In this document: positions 1 to 6,590 of the stretch, in pieces
Layout of the letters: the number at the start of each line of letters is the position of its first letter
Numbering within the stretch: the stretch's first letter is position 1
Origin: Fidelibacterota bacterium UBA7300
Lineage (GTDB): Bacteria; Fidelibacterota; Marinisomatia; Marinisomatales; UBA2128
Direction: 5' to 3'
DNA length: 20,607 nt
Assembly (NCBI GenBank): GCA_002471865.1
Contig: DKQU01000060.1
Span: 1 to 20,607 of the forward strand
The notes under the pieces: generated by a model
The model's database searches: none
Seen by the model: the letters and a program-made list of their open reading frames with translations, nothing else
Told to the model about the DNA's origin: nothing
Position numbers and translations under genes: made by a program

Positions 1-197
1 TTGAGGTTTTCTGCAGGAACAATCGGTATACCTAAATCTCCTGCACATTTTGCTACAGGTGTAGAAAGAGGATTTCGTCCTCGACCCTGCGGTTTATCCG
101 GATTTGTTACAACTGCTGCAATCTCGTGAGATGAAGAAGAGAGCACAGTAAGAGAAGGAACCGAAAATGTCGGATTCCCCATAAATATTATGCGCAT
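1..197 (-). CDS. fmt: Methionyl-tRNA formyltransferase, N-terminal part (cut by window edge)
   Basis: Only the first 65 residues are in the window. They read MRIIFMGNPTFSVPSL near the start, followed by VVTNPDKPQGRGR, which matches the Fmt formyl-tetrahydrofolate-binding fold (family F-M-G-T/N-P-x-F and the T-x-P-D-x-P-x-G-R-G motif). Fmt formylates initiator methionyl-tRNA in the cytoplasm so that translation starts with formylmethionine. The ATG at 197-195 lies 11 nt after the def stop, the usual def-fmt arrangement; deformylase later removes the group that Fmt adds. The 3' end lies beyond position 1, so neither the length nor the C-terminal domain can be judged. The reading frame is intact up to the edge. 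Confidence 0.93.
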   Translation of the reverse strand, partial: MRIIFMGNPTFSVPSLTVLSSSSHEIAAVVTNPDKPQGRGRNPLSTPVAKCAGDLGIPIVPAENL

Positions 198-208
198 GGC
201 GCGTCCGT

Positions 209-751
209 TTACAGTACTATTCCTCTGGAAAACTGTTCTTGTGTTTCTTCTTTTTGACGATTTGTTAGTTCCTGAAGACGGTTCTTATACTGTTGAAATT
301 GAAGTGGTGAAAGATAGTCAATCATCATTACACCATTCAGATGATCAATTTCATGCTGAAGAACTCGTGCCATGAGACCACCGAATTCGGATTCGATTTG
401 TTTGCCTGTCTGATCTTGATACTTTAAAACTATCTCTTCAGGTCGAGTAACATCAAACCTGATTTCAGGTAGACTTAGACATCCTTCTTCAATTACACTT
501 TCACCATTAAAATCTGTGATTTCAACATTTGCAAATACCATAGATTCATCCCACTCTTCAGTATGAGAAATATCTACCACCAAGAGGTTTAAATCGATAC
601 CGATTTGATTTGCTGCAAGACCGATACCCTCTTCTTCGTACATAGTATCAAACATATCTTGAATTAAATCCTCGATGCACGAGAAATCAGAAACCGGCTT
701 AGCAAGCTTACTCAGGATCGGATCTCCATATGTTATAATGGGTCGTACCAT
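209..751 (-). CDS. def: Peptide deformylase
   Basis: This 180-residue protein has the three peptide deformylase motifs: GIGLAANQIG (about residues 42-51), EGCLSLP (about 89-95) with the metal-ligand cysteine, and HEIDHLNG (about 133-140) with the two histidine ligands and the catalytic glutamate. The N-terminus MVRPIITYGDPIL is typical of the family. The enzyme removes the N-formyl group from nascent proteins at the ribosome. Its ATG overlaps the stop of yajC by one base (TGATG), so translation is probably coupled, and fmt follows 11 nt downstream. Length is normal for the family. I see nothing unusual. Confidence 0.97.
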   Translation of the reverse strand: MVRPIITYGDPILSKLAKPVSDFSCIEDLIQDMFDTMYEEEGIGLAANQIGIDLNLLVVDISHTEEWDESMVFANVEITDFNGESVIEEGCLSLPEIRFDVTRPEEIVLKYQDQTGKQIESEFGGLMARVLQHEIDHLNGVMMIDYLSPLQFQQYKNRLQELTNRQKEETQEQFSRGIVL

Positions 752-1068
752 CAGCTCTCATTTCTCTCCTTCTTAACCACATCTGAAATTGAAGATCTGG
801 TAACTTCCAGTGTTGTCCCTTTTCCAACATTTAATAGGATGACTGTTTCTTTTTCCTTAAATCCAGCAATAGTTCCCCGTATCCCCCCAACAGTAATAAC
901 ACGATCTCCTTTTTTCAAAGTTTCCAGCATTAACTTTTTCTGTTTCTGTTGTTTCATCTGTGGGCGCATCATAAAGAAATAGATGACAACAAAGATCAAG
1001 ATGAAAGGTAAGAACCCACCTATAGCTGAGCCTGCTCCCCCATTTCCTTGTGCAAATAGAATATCCAA
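751..1068 (-). CDS. yajC: Preprotein translocase subunit YajC
   Basis: This 105-residue protein has one N-terminal membrane segment (about residues 20-34, FLPFILIFVVIYFFM) followed directly by RPQMKQQKQ and a small soluble domain containing GDRVITVGGIRGTI. That is the standard YajC layout. YajC associates with SecDF in the inner membrane and supports Sec-dependent export. The start codon is TTG (1068-1066), supported by the strong ribosome binding site GGAGG seven bases upstream; no ATG in frame fits better. It is the first gene of a yajC-def-fmt operon, its stop overlapping the def start. Pairing of yajC with def and fmt rather than with tgt or secD is a little unusual but not remarkable. 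Confidence 0.95.
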   Translation of the reverse strand: MDILFAQGNGGAGSAIGGFLPFILIFVVIYFFMMRPQMKQQKQKKLMLETLKKGDRVITVGGIRGTIAGFKEKETVILLNVGKGTTLEVTRSSISDVVKKERNES

Positions 1069-1093
1069 TGTTACTCCTCCAATTAATTAAGTG

Positions 1094-1118
1094 AAAAATT
1101 ACTTCCTCGACCGAGGAA
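1094..1118 (-). terminator. Hairpin followed by a T-run between the XRE regulator and yajC
   Basis: Arms 1103-1109 and 1112-1118 (TTCCTCG / CGAGGAA) form a perfect stem, realistically six pairs with a four-base loop. On the minus strand five T residues follow at 1098-1094, four bases past the stem. It lies about 45 nt after the stop of the XRE-type regulator and would end its transcript. The T-run is slightly displaced, so it could instead be a leader hairpin of yajC. Confidence 0.45.
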
Positions 1119-1162
1119 AAACAAGTTAAAGGACTGGTAATATCAACTGTTTAATAAGAGTT

Positions 1163-2734
1163 TTATTCTAGGGAATCCTCTACAATATCATCCCTTAACT
1201 TTTCAATTGGCGATTTAAATTTAGCTGATTTTTTAGCTCCAACACATTTCTTAGTTCGCGGACAAATTCTAGCCCAAGTACAAATTACCTCAGGAGGTAA
1301 TCCAACAGCATCGTTGGCGAAGCCCATGTTCAAAAGACCCAGAGCAGGCTTAAACTCTCTCTGAACCTCATCTTTAAGTGGTTTCCCAGGATGATTTACC
1401 ACATGTTCTTCCACAGCATCAATTATACATGAAAAGGTTTTTCCTGTTGATTCAAGAGCAGGCTGTAAATCAATTCCCATTCCCAATACATGCCTGTTGC
1501 CAGCAGCGTCCCTAGTTGGCACATTATAGCAGGCATAAAGATTTCTCATTTCATCATTTTTCATTAAAGACAGTTGAGTAACATGTTTTATACCGATGTT
1601 GTTCGTAGCTTGGAAAATACCCCATTTAATACAGATACTATCTGGGTGAAGAGCATCGTGATGATGTGGAAGTGGGATGTTATTTCCTCGGTAATAAACC
1701 CTTACAAAATTAGGAGGATAAACATCAAAATAATGCCAGTGCCTATAAGGTGATACTGATGTCATTCTTCTCATGATTAAAGAGGGTGTATAACCAAGTT
1801 TAACTGTTTTGGTTACGTCGTACTTTGAACGTATTAAAAATCGTTTAAATAGTTGTCGAGGAAGTAATAAGGCAGAGGCAAAATAACTGCACTCATAATC
1901 TCGCCATGCTACCAAAACATCTCGCTGGTGCTGTACAAAAGTGGGTGGTATTTCTCCCTCTGGAGCTGCTCCGAGTTCACCTCCAGTAGCATGGTCAGAA
2001 ATGATACCATCACCACCATGGAGAACCATGTGTGCCAGTCTTAATGAAATCTCAAATTTGAGCCGATCTTGCTGTTTTTCTAAACGCTTGTTAATCCATA
2101 TTGTGTCCGGTGATTGAAAAAAAGATCGGACAAGAGAACGAATTTCTTCTCCTGCTTCTTCTACGGTGACCTTCACAGGTGGATTATCAAACCATTTTAT
2201 CTTCAAATTCACTCGTTTACAAATATCGAAAATTGTATTAAGATCCATAGGTAACTTTTTGTTCCCTAAAGATTCTGCTTCTCTTTCTAAGTCAGGAAAG
2301 TGATTCTTCTGCCGTTCTCTAAGTGCACTTATTAGTGCATAGGCAAACCTTCGTCCTGAAGTACCAGTTTGCGTCAAAACATCTGGGATAGCTCGAGAAA
2401 GAATTGACTTATCAAAAAGTACTCTAGGCTCAAGTATAAATTCATTTGTCACATGAGAATCCACTTCGTCAATCCCCGTAGAATCATCTATAAACCAAGT
2501 AGTAGTTTCACTAAATACCTCACAAAAAATATCTAAAAGTTTATCCGTTGGGTAGCGTCTCCCTGTTTCCAAAAGACTAAGGTAAGAAATAGAAGGAGCA
2601 TTTTCAGCATTCACTGCGATACAACGATTCATCAGATCTTCTAACGTCAAGCCAGAATCCTGCCTTTTCTTTCGCAATTTAATTCCAAAAAAATGTGACT
2701 TTCGTTTATTCATACTGGTTGTTATTATATCCAC
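1163..2734 (-). CDS. XRE-family transcriptional regulator with degenerate ImmA/IrrE-like domain
   Basis: This is a 523-residue protein. Residues about 15-75 form an XRE-type helix-turn-helix (IKLRKKRQDSGLTLEDL, then ISYLSLLETGRRYPTDKLL). Residues about 220-300 resemble an ImmA/IrrE metallopeptidase core: LAHMVLHGG stands where the family has HExxH, and YECSYFASALLLP matches the third-ligand helix. The catalytic glutamate is replaced by methionine (HMVLH, 235-239), so protease activity is unlikely. The C-terminus has three spaced cysteines (C485, C491, C497) that could bind a metal. Overall architecture and length recall the ScfR/RamB group (COG3800) of acyl-metabolism regulators; this assignment is by memory and is moderate. 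Start: GTG at 2734, or ATG at 2713 (eight codons in), which would still keep the whole HTH; neither has a clear ribosome binding site. It is divergent from a 58-residue gene and has a palindrome inside its own promoter, suggesting autoregulation. Confidence 0.7.
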   Translation of the reverse strand: MDIITTSMNKRKSHFFGIKLRKKRQDSGLTLEDLMNRCIAVNAENAPSISYLSLLETGRRYPTDKLLDIFCEVFSETTTWFIDDSTGIDEVDSHVTNEFILEPRVLFDKSILSRAIPDVLTQTGTSGRRFAYALISALRERQKNHFPDLEREAESLGNKKLPMDLNTIFDICKRVNLKIKWFDNPPVKVTVEEAGEEIRSLVRSFFQSPDTIWINKRLEKQQDRLKFEISLRLAHMVLHGGDGIISDHATGGELGAAPEGEIPPTFVQHQRDVLVAWRDYECSYFASALLLPRQLFKRFLIRSKYDVTKTVKLGYTPSLIMRRMTSVSPYRHWHYFDVYPPNFVRVYYRGNNIPLPHHHDALHPDSICIKWGIFQATNNIGIKHVTQLSLMKNDEMRNLYACYNVPTRDAAGNRHVLGMGIDLQPALESTGKTFSCIIDAVEEHVVNHPGKPLKDEVQREFKPALGLLNMGFANDAVGLPPEVICTWARICPRTKKCVGAKKSAKFKSPIEKLRDDIVEDSLE

Positions 2735-2748
2735 TCATTATAGAAAAC

Positions 2749-2777
2749 AAGATATTATGTAAAATTTACATTGTCAA
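2749..2777 (-). promoter_or_regulatory. Predicted promoter of the XRE-type regulator
   Basis: On the minus strand a perfect -35 box TTGACA (2777-2772) is followed after 17 bases by TATCTT (2754-2749), four of six matches to the -10 consensus. Transcription would begin near 2742, only about eight bases before the GTG start and about 29 before the ATG at 2713. The whole spacer is nearly filled by a palindrome. Confidence 0.5.
2757..2771. promoter_or_regulatory. Perfect 15-bp palindrome, likely operator
   Basis: On the plus strand this reads ATGTAAAATTTACAT, with arms ATGTAAA/TTTACAT (seven pairs around one central base). It lies exactly between the -35 and -10 boxes of the regulator promoter, where a bound dimer would block RNA polymerase. 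An XRE dimer is the obvious candidate binder, but this is inference. Confidence 0.5.
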
Positions 2778-2798
2778 GTTCCATAGTAAACTCTTTTG

Positions 2799-2828
2799 TT
2801 GACTTAAATAAATTCTGAAAGTTATTTT
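2799..2828 (+). promoter_or_regulatory. Predicted promoter of the 58-residue divergent gene
   Basis: TTGACT (2799-2804, five of six matches to the -35 consensus) is followed after 18 bases by TATTTT (2823-2828, four of six). The start of transcription would fall near 2836, about 30 bases before the GTG start codon at 2866. Confidence 0.4.
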
Positions 2829-2865
2829 ATTTAAGGACTAAGACCTTTACTAAAGGGAGAATGCA

Positions 2866-3042
2866 GTGAATATTGAAGAAATAAAACTAGAGCTAAAAGA
2901 ACACGGAACTAACAACAGACAAGACGATGTTAAACTAAATACCAATGAATCAATCTTACAAATTGAACACCGCCAAGCTCGAGAATTTATAGGCGAATGG
3001 ATTTACAGCAGGCATGGAAGTATAGGTGCTGGAGAAATCTAA
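2866..3042 (+). CDS. Hypothetical small hydrophilic protein, 58 residues, divergent from the XRE regulator
   Basis: A GTG start at 2866 opens a 58-codon frame ending in TAA at 3040-3042. The ribosome binding site GGGAG (2855-2859) stands six bases before the GTG, and a plausible sigma-70 promoter lies upstream. The product is charged and hydrophilic with no signal peptide or membrane segment: an N-terminal part rich in Lys/Glu (starts MNIEEIKLELKEHG), an Asn/Asp-rich middle, and the ending EFIGEWIYSRHGSIGAGEI. I do not recognise a family. It is the only plus-strand gene seen in the window and shares a 131-bp intergenic region with the divergent XRE-type regulator, so it may be that regulator's target or partner. 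Being short, it could be a chance frame, but the promoter and ribosome binding site argue against that. Confidence 0.55.
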   Translation: MNIEEIKLELKEHGTNNRQDDVKLNTNESILQIEHRQAREFIGEWIYSRHGSIGAGEI

Positions 3043-3097
3043 AATTCCCGGATTATTTTTATTATCTAATATTTAATACTCTACATAAAATAACTGA

Positions 3098-3137
3098 ACC
3101 CGACCTATCTTGACACTAAGCCAAGATTAAATCGGGT
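3098..3137. terminator. Two-part stem-loop between convergent genes
   Basis: The outer arms are ACCCGA (3098-3103) and TCGGGT (3132-3137); the inner arms are ATCTTG (3107-3112) and CAAGAT (3122-3127), with a nine-base loop. It lies between the 3' end of the plus-strand 58-residue gene and the 3' end of the minus-strand small membrane protein gene, where a bidirectional terminator would be expected. Neither side has a good T-run, so factor-independent termination is doubtful. Confidence 0.3.
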
Positions 3138-3198
3138 CCAAAGAGACATCCCCCCATTAAGAGTGAGGTGATGTATTATTTTATGCTGTGCTTATTTA

Positions 3199-3420
3199 CT
3201 AACTTTTGTAAACAAGCAGGAAGAGGAGTAACGCAATCAGCCCTACAATACCTTCTGAGGCAAAACTGCTCACTATCTCCCCCACATTGTTCACGACACC
3301 TGTAGTTCCTGGAAATAGAATGTCGATCACAACGAACAGTAGGATAAGAGCGATGCCGAATTCAAAAATGTCCTTCAACCATCCGCTCGTTGTCCTTAGA
3401 GTATCTCTGAGTGTAGCCAT
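3199..3420 (-). CDS. Small two-segment membrane protein, paralogue 1 (73 residues)
   Basis: The protein starts MATLRDTLRTTSGWLKDI, an apparently amphipathic N-terminal helix. Two hydrophobic segments follow, about residues 21-37 and 59-71, joined by FPGTTGVVNNVGEIVSS and a FASEG turn. There is no signal peptide with a cleavage site. The ribosome binding site AGGAG lies ten bases before the ATG. It aligns without gaps to the gene at 3567-3785 with 40 identical residues of 72 by hand count; the longest identical block is DILFPGTTG. The two genes are in tandem, 146 bp apart, and probably share the upstream promoter. I do not recognise the family. Size and shape would allow a holin-like, channel-forming or membrane-stress protein, but nothing in the sequence decides between these. 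Confidence 0.8.
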   Translation of the reverse strand: MATLRDTLRTTSGWLKDIFEFGIALILLFVVIDILFPGTTGVVNNVGEIVSSFASEGIVGLIALLLFLLVYKS

Positions 3421-3520
3421 TCGATTAGATCTCCTGATTCGATTGGTAGGTGAGTATCCCCCAACCCCTATTCAAGAAATAACACCCGAACAGGGAAGAA
3501 AATTACAGGTAATAATCCGC

Positions 3521-3538
3521 CCCCTCAAACTTGAGGGG
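3521..3538. other. Perfect inverted repeat between the two small membrane protein genes
   Basis: CCCCTCAA and TTGAGGGG are separated by two bases, giving a stable GC-rich hairpin (seven pairs around a four-base loop). It lies in the 146-bp spacer between the tandem paralogues, about 100 bases before the start of the second gene. No T-run follows on the minus strand, so it is more likely an RNA processing, stabilising or partial attenuation element than a strong terminator. Confidence 0.4.
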
Positions 3539-3566
3539 ACGAACTTTCCCTTATGAATCCCGCCTA

Positions 3567-3785
3567 CTACCGGTAAATGGATAGGAATACGATGAAGGTA
3601 ATGAGGCCAACGAGACCTTCACTCGTGAACTCTGACACGAGATCTGCAACGTTACCAACAATACCTGTCGTACCTGGGAATAGGATATCTACAATCAGGA
3701 ACACCAATGCTAGGGCTAGACCCAGATTAACGATATCACCGGCCCAGCTCGTTATGGTGGAAAATGTATCCTTTAATGTAGCCAT
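3567..3785 (-). CDS. Small two-segment membrane protein, paralogue 2 (72 residues)
   Basis: This protein has the same plan as its tandem paralogue: MATLKDTFSTITSWAGDI, a first hydrophobic segment at about residues 21-37 ending DILFPGTTG, a linker VGNVADLVSEFTSEG, and a second hydrophobic segment at about 59-71. It is the promoter-proximal copy. Its ribosome binding site is very strong (AGGAGGG at 3798-3792, six bases before the ATG), and a near-consensus promoter lies about 190 bases upstream, suggesting high expression. Conserved between the copies are the N-terminal MATL-D-T, W14, D17, the DILFPGTTG block, N-V and SEG-VGLI. Conservation of the central linker as well as the membrane segments points to selection on a specific protein rather than on hydrophobicity alone. 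The family is not recognised. Confidence 0.82.
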   Translation of the reverse strand: MATLKDTFSTITSWAGDIVNLGLALALVFLIVDILFPGTTGIVGNVADLVSEFTSEGLVGLITFIVFLSIYR

Positions 3786-3973
3786 TATGAACCCTCCTAC
3801 TTGGTTAGTGACTTACTATTGTCTTTACCTGTTACCAACTCTAAGCTAGCACCCCAAATGAAGTAGAAAAATCTGCTTCTTTCATTTGAGTCACAGGACT
3901 AGACACGAAGATAAATCTTGTGTGGATTATATGAGTTATTTCTGATCGCTCCGAGATCATAACTTCAGTAATT
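3786..3973 (-). other. Structured 5' leader of the small membrane protein genes
   Basis: This roughly 190-nt stretch without a gene lies between the predicted promoter and the ATG at 3785. Three inverted repeats can be seen: 3855-3888 (CAAATGAA / TTCATTTG, with an alternative inner pairing GAAGTAGA / TCTGCTTC), 3903-3923 (ACAC-AAGAT / ATCTT-GTGT with one bulged base), and 3935-3963 (GTTA-TGATC / GATCA-TAAC with a four-base bulge). I recognise no known riboswitch. It could be a regulatory leader, a thermosensor-like element or a stabilising 5' UTR. Confidence 0.45.
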
Positions 3974-3979
3974 AAGGCA

Positions 3980-4008
3980 ATGCTAAGCACTTCTTGAATA
4001 AATGTCAA
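3980..4008 (-). promoter_or_regulatory. Strong predicted promoter of the small membrane protein genes
   Basis: On the minus strand a perfect TTGACA (4008-4003) is followed after exactly 17 bases by TAGCAT (3985-3980, four of six -10 matches). It lies just downstream of the copA stop at 4103, so the small genes need not depend on copA transcription. Transcription would begin near 3973. Confidence 0.6.
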
Positions 4009-4102
4009 GAAAAAATTGAAAATGACTTATAATACTTTTTCTTGTTATTTCGGGTTATCTCGAGGAGAAATAGGCTTTTATACAGGGTAAATAAAAATTT
4101 GT

Positions 4103-6370
4103 TTAAATGTTAAATTTTCGGAGTCTTAGTGAATTTATTACCACAGACAGCGAACTAGCCGCCATTGCTGCAGAGGCAAACATTGGATCAAGTAGAACAC
4201 TAAAAAAGGGAAATAGAACCCCAGCAGCTACCGGTATTCCTATGGAATTATATACAAATGCGAAGAAGAGATTCTGGTGTATAGTTTTTACAGTTCTATG
4301 GCTCAATGATATAGCCGATCTGACTCCGCTCAAGTCACCACTGATTAATGTAACATCAGATGCCTCCATTGCGATATCAGTACCTGTTCCAAGGGCGATC
4401 CCCACATCTGCCTGAACCAAAGATGGAGCATCGTTTATCCCGTCTCCTACCATTGCTACTTTGTTTCCTTCCTTTTGTAAACTTTGTATTTCAGCAGCCT
4501 TATCTTCAGGTAAAACACCTGAAATTACCCTATCTATTCCAACTTGTTCTCCAATAGCTTGTCCTGTCTCTGCCGTATCACCTGTCATCATAAATGTTTT
4601 GATACCACTCTGATGTAACAGTGATATTTCATCAACCGCGGTTTTCTTCACAGAATCAGCCACAGCTAGAACACCAATTATTCTTTTATCAATTGCAGTC
4701 AAGATAGCTGTTTGGCCTCGCTTTGTAATCTGCTCTACTTCTTGACTGACCTGACCTATATCGATACCGGCCTGCTTCATTAGCCTTGGGCTTCCAACTA
4801 TCACATGTTTCCCCTCAACTTCAGCTTCAGCACCATGTCCGGGTTGTGCTTTAAACCCAGATACTGACGGCAAAACTAAGTTGAAATCCTTAACTATTTC
4901 CAAAATTGCCTTTGCTAACGGATGCTCAGAGAGCTTTTCGACACTACCGGTAAACTGGAGAATTTCTTCTTCAGTATGACCATCGTATGGTACGACTGCC
5001 ACTACTGATGGCTTTCCTACTGTAAGAGTACCGGTCTTATCAAATACCACTGTATTAACTTTATGAATTGTCTCCAATATTTCACCACTACGGATAAGAA
5101 TACCCATTTCGGCTCCCCTACCCGTACCAACCATAATGGCTGTCGGGGTTGCTAATCCCAAGGCACAAGGACAGGCTATTATGAGTACAGAGATAGCATT
5201 AAGCAGTGCAAATGGAAGAGATTCTATATTGAGCCAAATGGTGAAAGTTATAAGCGAAATCACAATGACGATTGGAACGAAATAGCTGGCGATCTTGTCA
5301 GCCAATCGCTGAATGGGAGCTTTGGATCCCTGTGCCTCCCGGACAAGTCGAACAATCTGTGCTAAAACAGTCTTGGTTCCTACTTTTCGTGCCTCAAACC
5401 GAAAGCTCCCCATTCTGTTTACAGTAGAACCAATGACATCATCACCCAAACTTTTGTCAACAGGCATACTCTCACCTGTCACCATTGATTCATCCACAGC
5501 CGAGCTTCCTTCCACTACTACTCCATCCACTGGAATTCTCTCTCCCGGCCGGACCAGCACCAGATCTCCTACTACTACTTGCAGGGTGGGAATTGTGATT
5601 TCCTCACCGTTTCGTATAACTGTAGTTGTTCTTGGCTGTAATCCGATAAGCTTCCGGATAGCACTCGATGCCCTTCGTTTGGCCTTCGATTCCAGCATTC
5701 TGCCGAAAAGGATCAATGTTATAATAACTGCTGCAGTATCGAAGTAAACGTCAGGTGATTGCCCGGCAGTAGTAATAAAATCTGGAGCCAACGTTGCCAA
5801 TGCACTATAAATGTAGGCACTCGATGTTCCTAAGGAAATCAAACTATCCATGTCAGCTTTACCATGGCGAGCCCGAATAATGGCATTCCTAAAGAACTGT
5901 CTTCCTGACCAGAAGAGGATTAGTGCAGTCAAAACTAACATCGCTATTCGTATTATCTGCTGAGATATCTGAGAAAGGATTGGCAGATGAGAATGAAACG
6001 ATCCTACAAAAACCAGGGTAGTCAGTCCTGCAGCAACGATAAATCGAATTTTAAGATTCTGAAATTCTGCTTCCTGTTCTTTTTTGAATTCTGTTTCATC
6101 ATCCAAGTCGGTTTTAAGCTCCACCGCCTCGTAACCCACAGATAAAACAGAATCAAAAATCCCCTGCATATTAACTATATCTGCAGCAAGTTCCACTTGA
6201 GCTGTCTCCGTCGCCAGATTCACACTGGCCGATATAACACCTTCTGCCTCACTAATAGCCTTCTCTACGGAAGCAACACAACCGGCACAATGCATTCCTT
6301 TAATACCGACAGTTACAATAGAAGTATCAGCTGTATCTGGTAACTCAGATTGCTGTTTCTCTTTATTCAA
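4103..6370 (-). CDS. copA: Cu(+)-exporting P-type ATPase
   Basis: This 755-residue P1B-1 ATPase exports Cu(+) (and likely Ag(+)) from the cytoplasm across the inner membrane. It has one N-terminal heavy-metal-associated domain with GMHCAGC (Cys 28 and 31), the actuator motif TGES (298-301), the membrane metal site CPC (400-402), phosphorylation motif DKTGTLT (Asp444), SEHP (His483-Pro484) and GDGINDAP (from 642). The class-defining YN (707-708) and MxxSS (736-740) in the last membrane helices mark it as monovalent copper type. The start codon is TTG at 6370: the HMA domain begins about residue 18, so no downstream ATG is possible, and the ATGs just upstream run into early stops. The ribosome binding site is weak. 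It lies next to a CusCBA cluster but is separated from it by a secreted peptidase gene. Confidence 0.96.
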   Translation of the reverse strand: MNKEKQQSELPDTADTSIVTVGIKGMHCAGCVASVEKAISEAEGVISASVNLATETAQVELAADIVNMQGIFDSVLSVGYEAVELKTDLDDETEFKKEQEAEFQNLKIRFIVAAGLTTLVFVGSFHSHLPILSQISQQIIRIAMLVLTALILFWSGRQFFRNAIIRARHGKADMDSLISLGTSSAYIYSALATLAPDFITTAGQSPDVYFDTAAVIITLILFGRMLESKAKRRASSAIRKLIGLQPRTTTVIRNGEEITIPTLQVVVGDLVLVRPGERIPVDGVVVEGSSAVDESMVTGESMPVDKSLGDDVIGSTVNRMGSFRFEARKVGTKTVLAQIVRLVREAQGSKAPIQRLADKIASYFVPIVIVISLITFTIWLNIESLPFALLNAISVLIIACPCALGLATPTAIMVGTGRGAEMGILIRSGEILETIHKVNTVVFDKTGTLTVGKPSVVAVVPYDGHTEEEILQFTGSVEKLSEHPLAKAILEIVKDFNLVLPSVSGFKAQPGHGAEAEVEGKHVIVGSPRLMKQAGIDIGQVSQEVEQITKRGQTAILTAIDKRIIGVLAVADSVKKTAVDEISLLHQSGIKTFMMTGDTAETGQAIGEQVGIDRVISGVLPEDKAAEIQSLQKEGNKVAMVGDGINDAPSLVQADVGIALGTGTDIAMEASDVTLISGDLSGVRSAISLSHRTVKTIHQNLFFAFVYNSIGIPVAAGVLFPFFSVLLDPMFASAAMAASSLSVVINSLRLRKFNI

Positions 6371-6392
6371 CTATAGTCATCCATTATTTGTC

Positions 6393-6398
6393 ATTATA
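6393..6398 (-). promoter_or_regulatory. Candidate -10 box for copA
   Basis: The minus strand carries a perfect TATAAT at 6398-6393, about 23 bases before the TTG start of copA. The -35 region 17 bases upstream (TTCAAT) is poor, which would fit a promoter that needs an activator. No MerR-type inverted repeat was recognised. Confidence 0.3.
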
Positions 6399-6430
6399 AT
6401 ATAAACTTAGAAAAGATTGAATATAAAAGT

Positions 6431-6458
6431 TGGCTCTATGTATATCGAACCTGAGCCA
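6431..6458 (-). terminator. Weak hairpin after the secreted peptidase gene
   Basis: TGGCTC (6431-6436) and GAGCCA (6453-6458) pair across a 16-base loop, and on the minus strand a T-rich stretch (ACTTTTATATT) follows. It lies about 130 bases past the peptidase stop and upstream of copA. Six pairs with a long loop is marginal for a terminator. Confidence 0.25.
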
Positions 6459-6590
6459 TGTTATAACCATCTCTTGATAACATTTTCTGCAAAGTAGTGA
6501 TCCACAGAACTTGTTATCCGGACTTCTTTCATTTAATATATACCTTCTAGTAGCTTGAGTAGTTTCGCATCTGATTACATCTGGATTCGA

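Noticed and set aside
1163..3042. A classical toxin-antitoxin pair made of the XRE protein and the small gene
   Set aside because: The genes are divergent rather than in one operon, the regulator is far larger than usual antitoxins, and the small protein matches no toxin family I know. Kept only as an open possibility.
3287..3849. Two plus-strand frames of about 90 codons opposite the small membrane protein genes
   Set aside because: They mirror the paralogous minus-strand genes, which explains why they resemble one another; the minus-strand genes have the ribosome binding sites and the promoter.
5313..5747. A 144-codon plus-strand frame inside copA
   Set aside because: It is antisense to the actuator region of copA, is rich in Ser/Thr/Arg as antisense frames are, and has no supporting signal.
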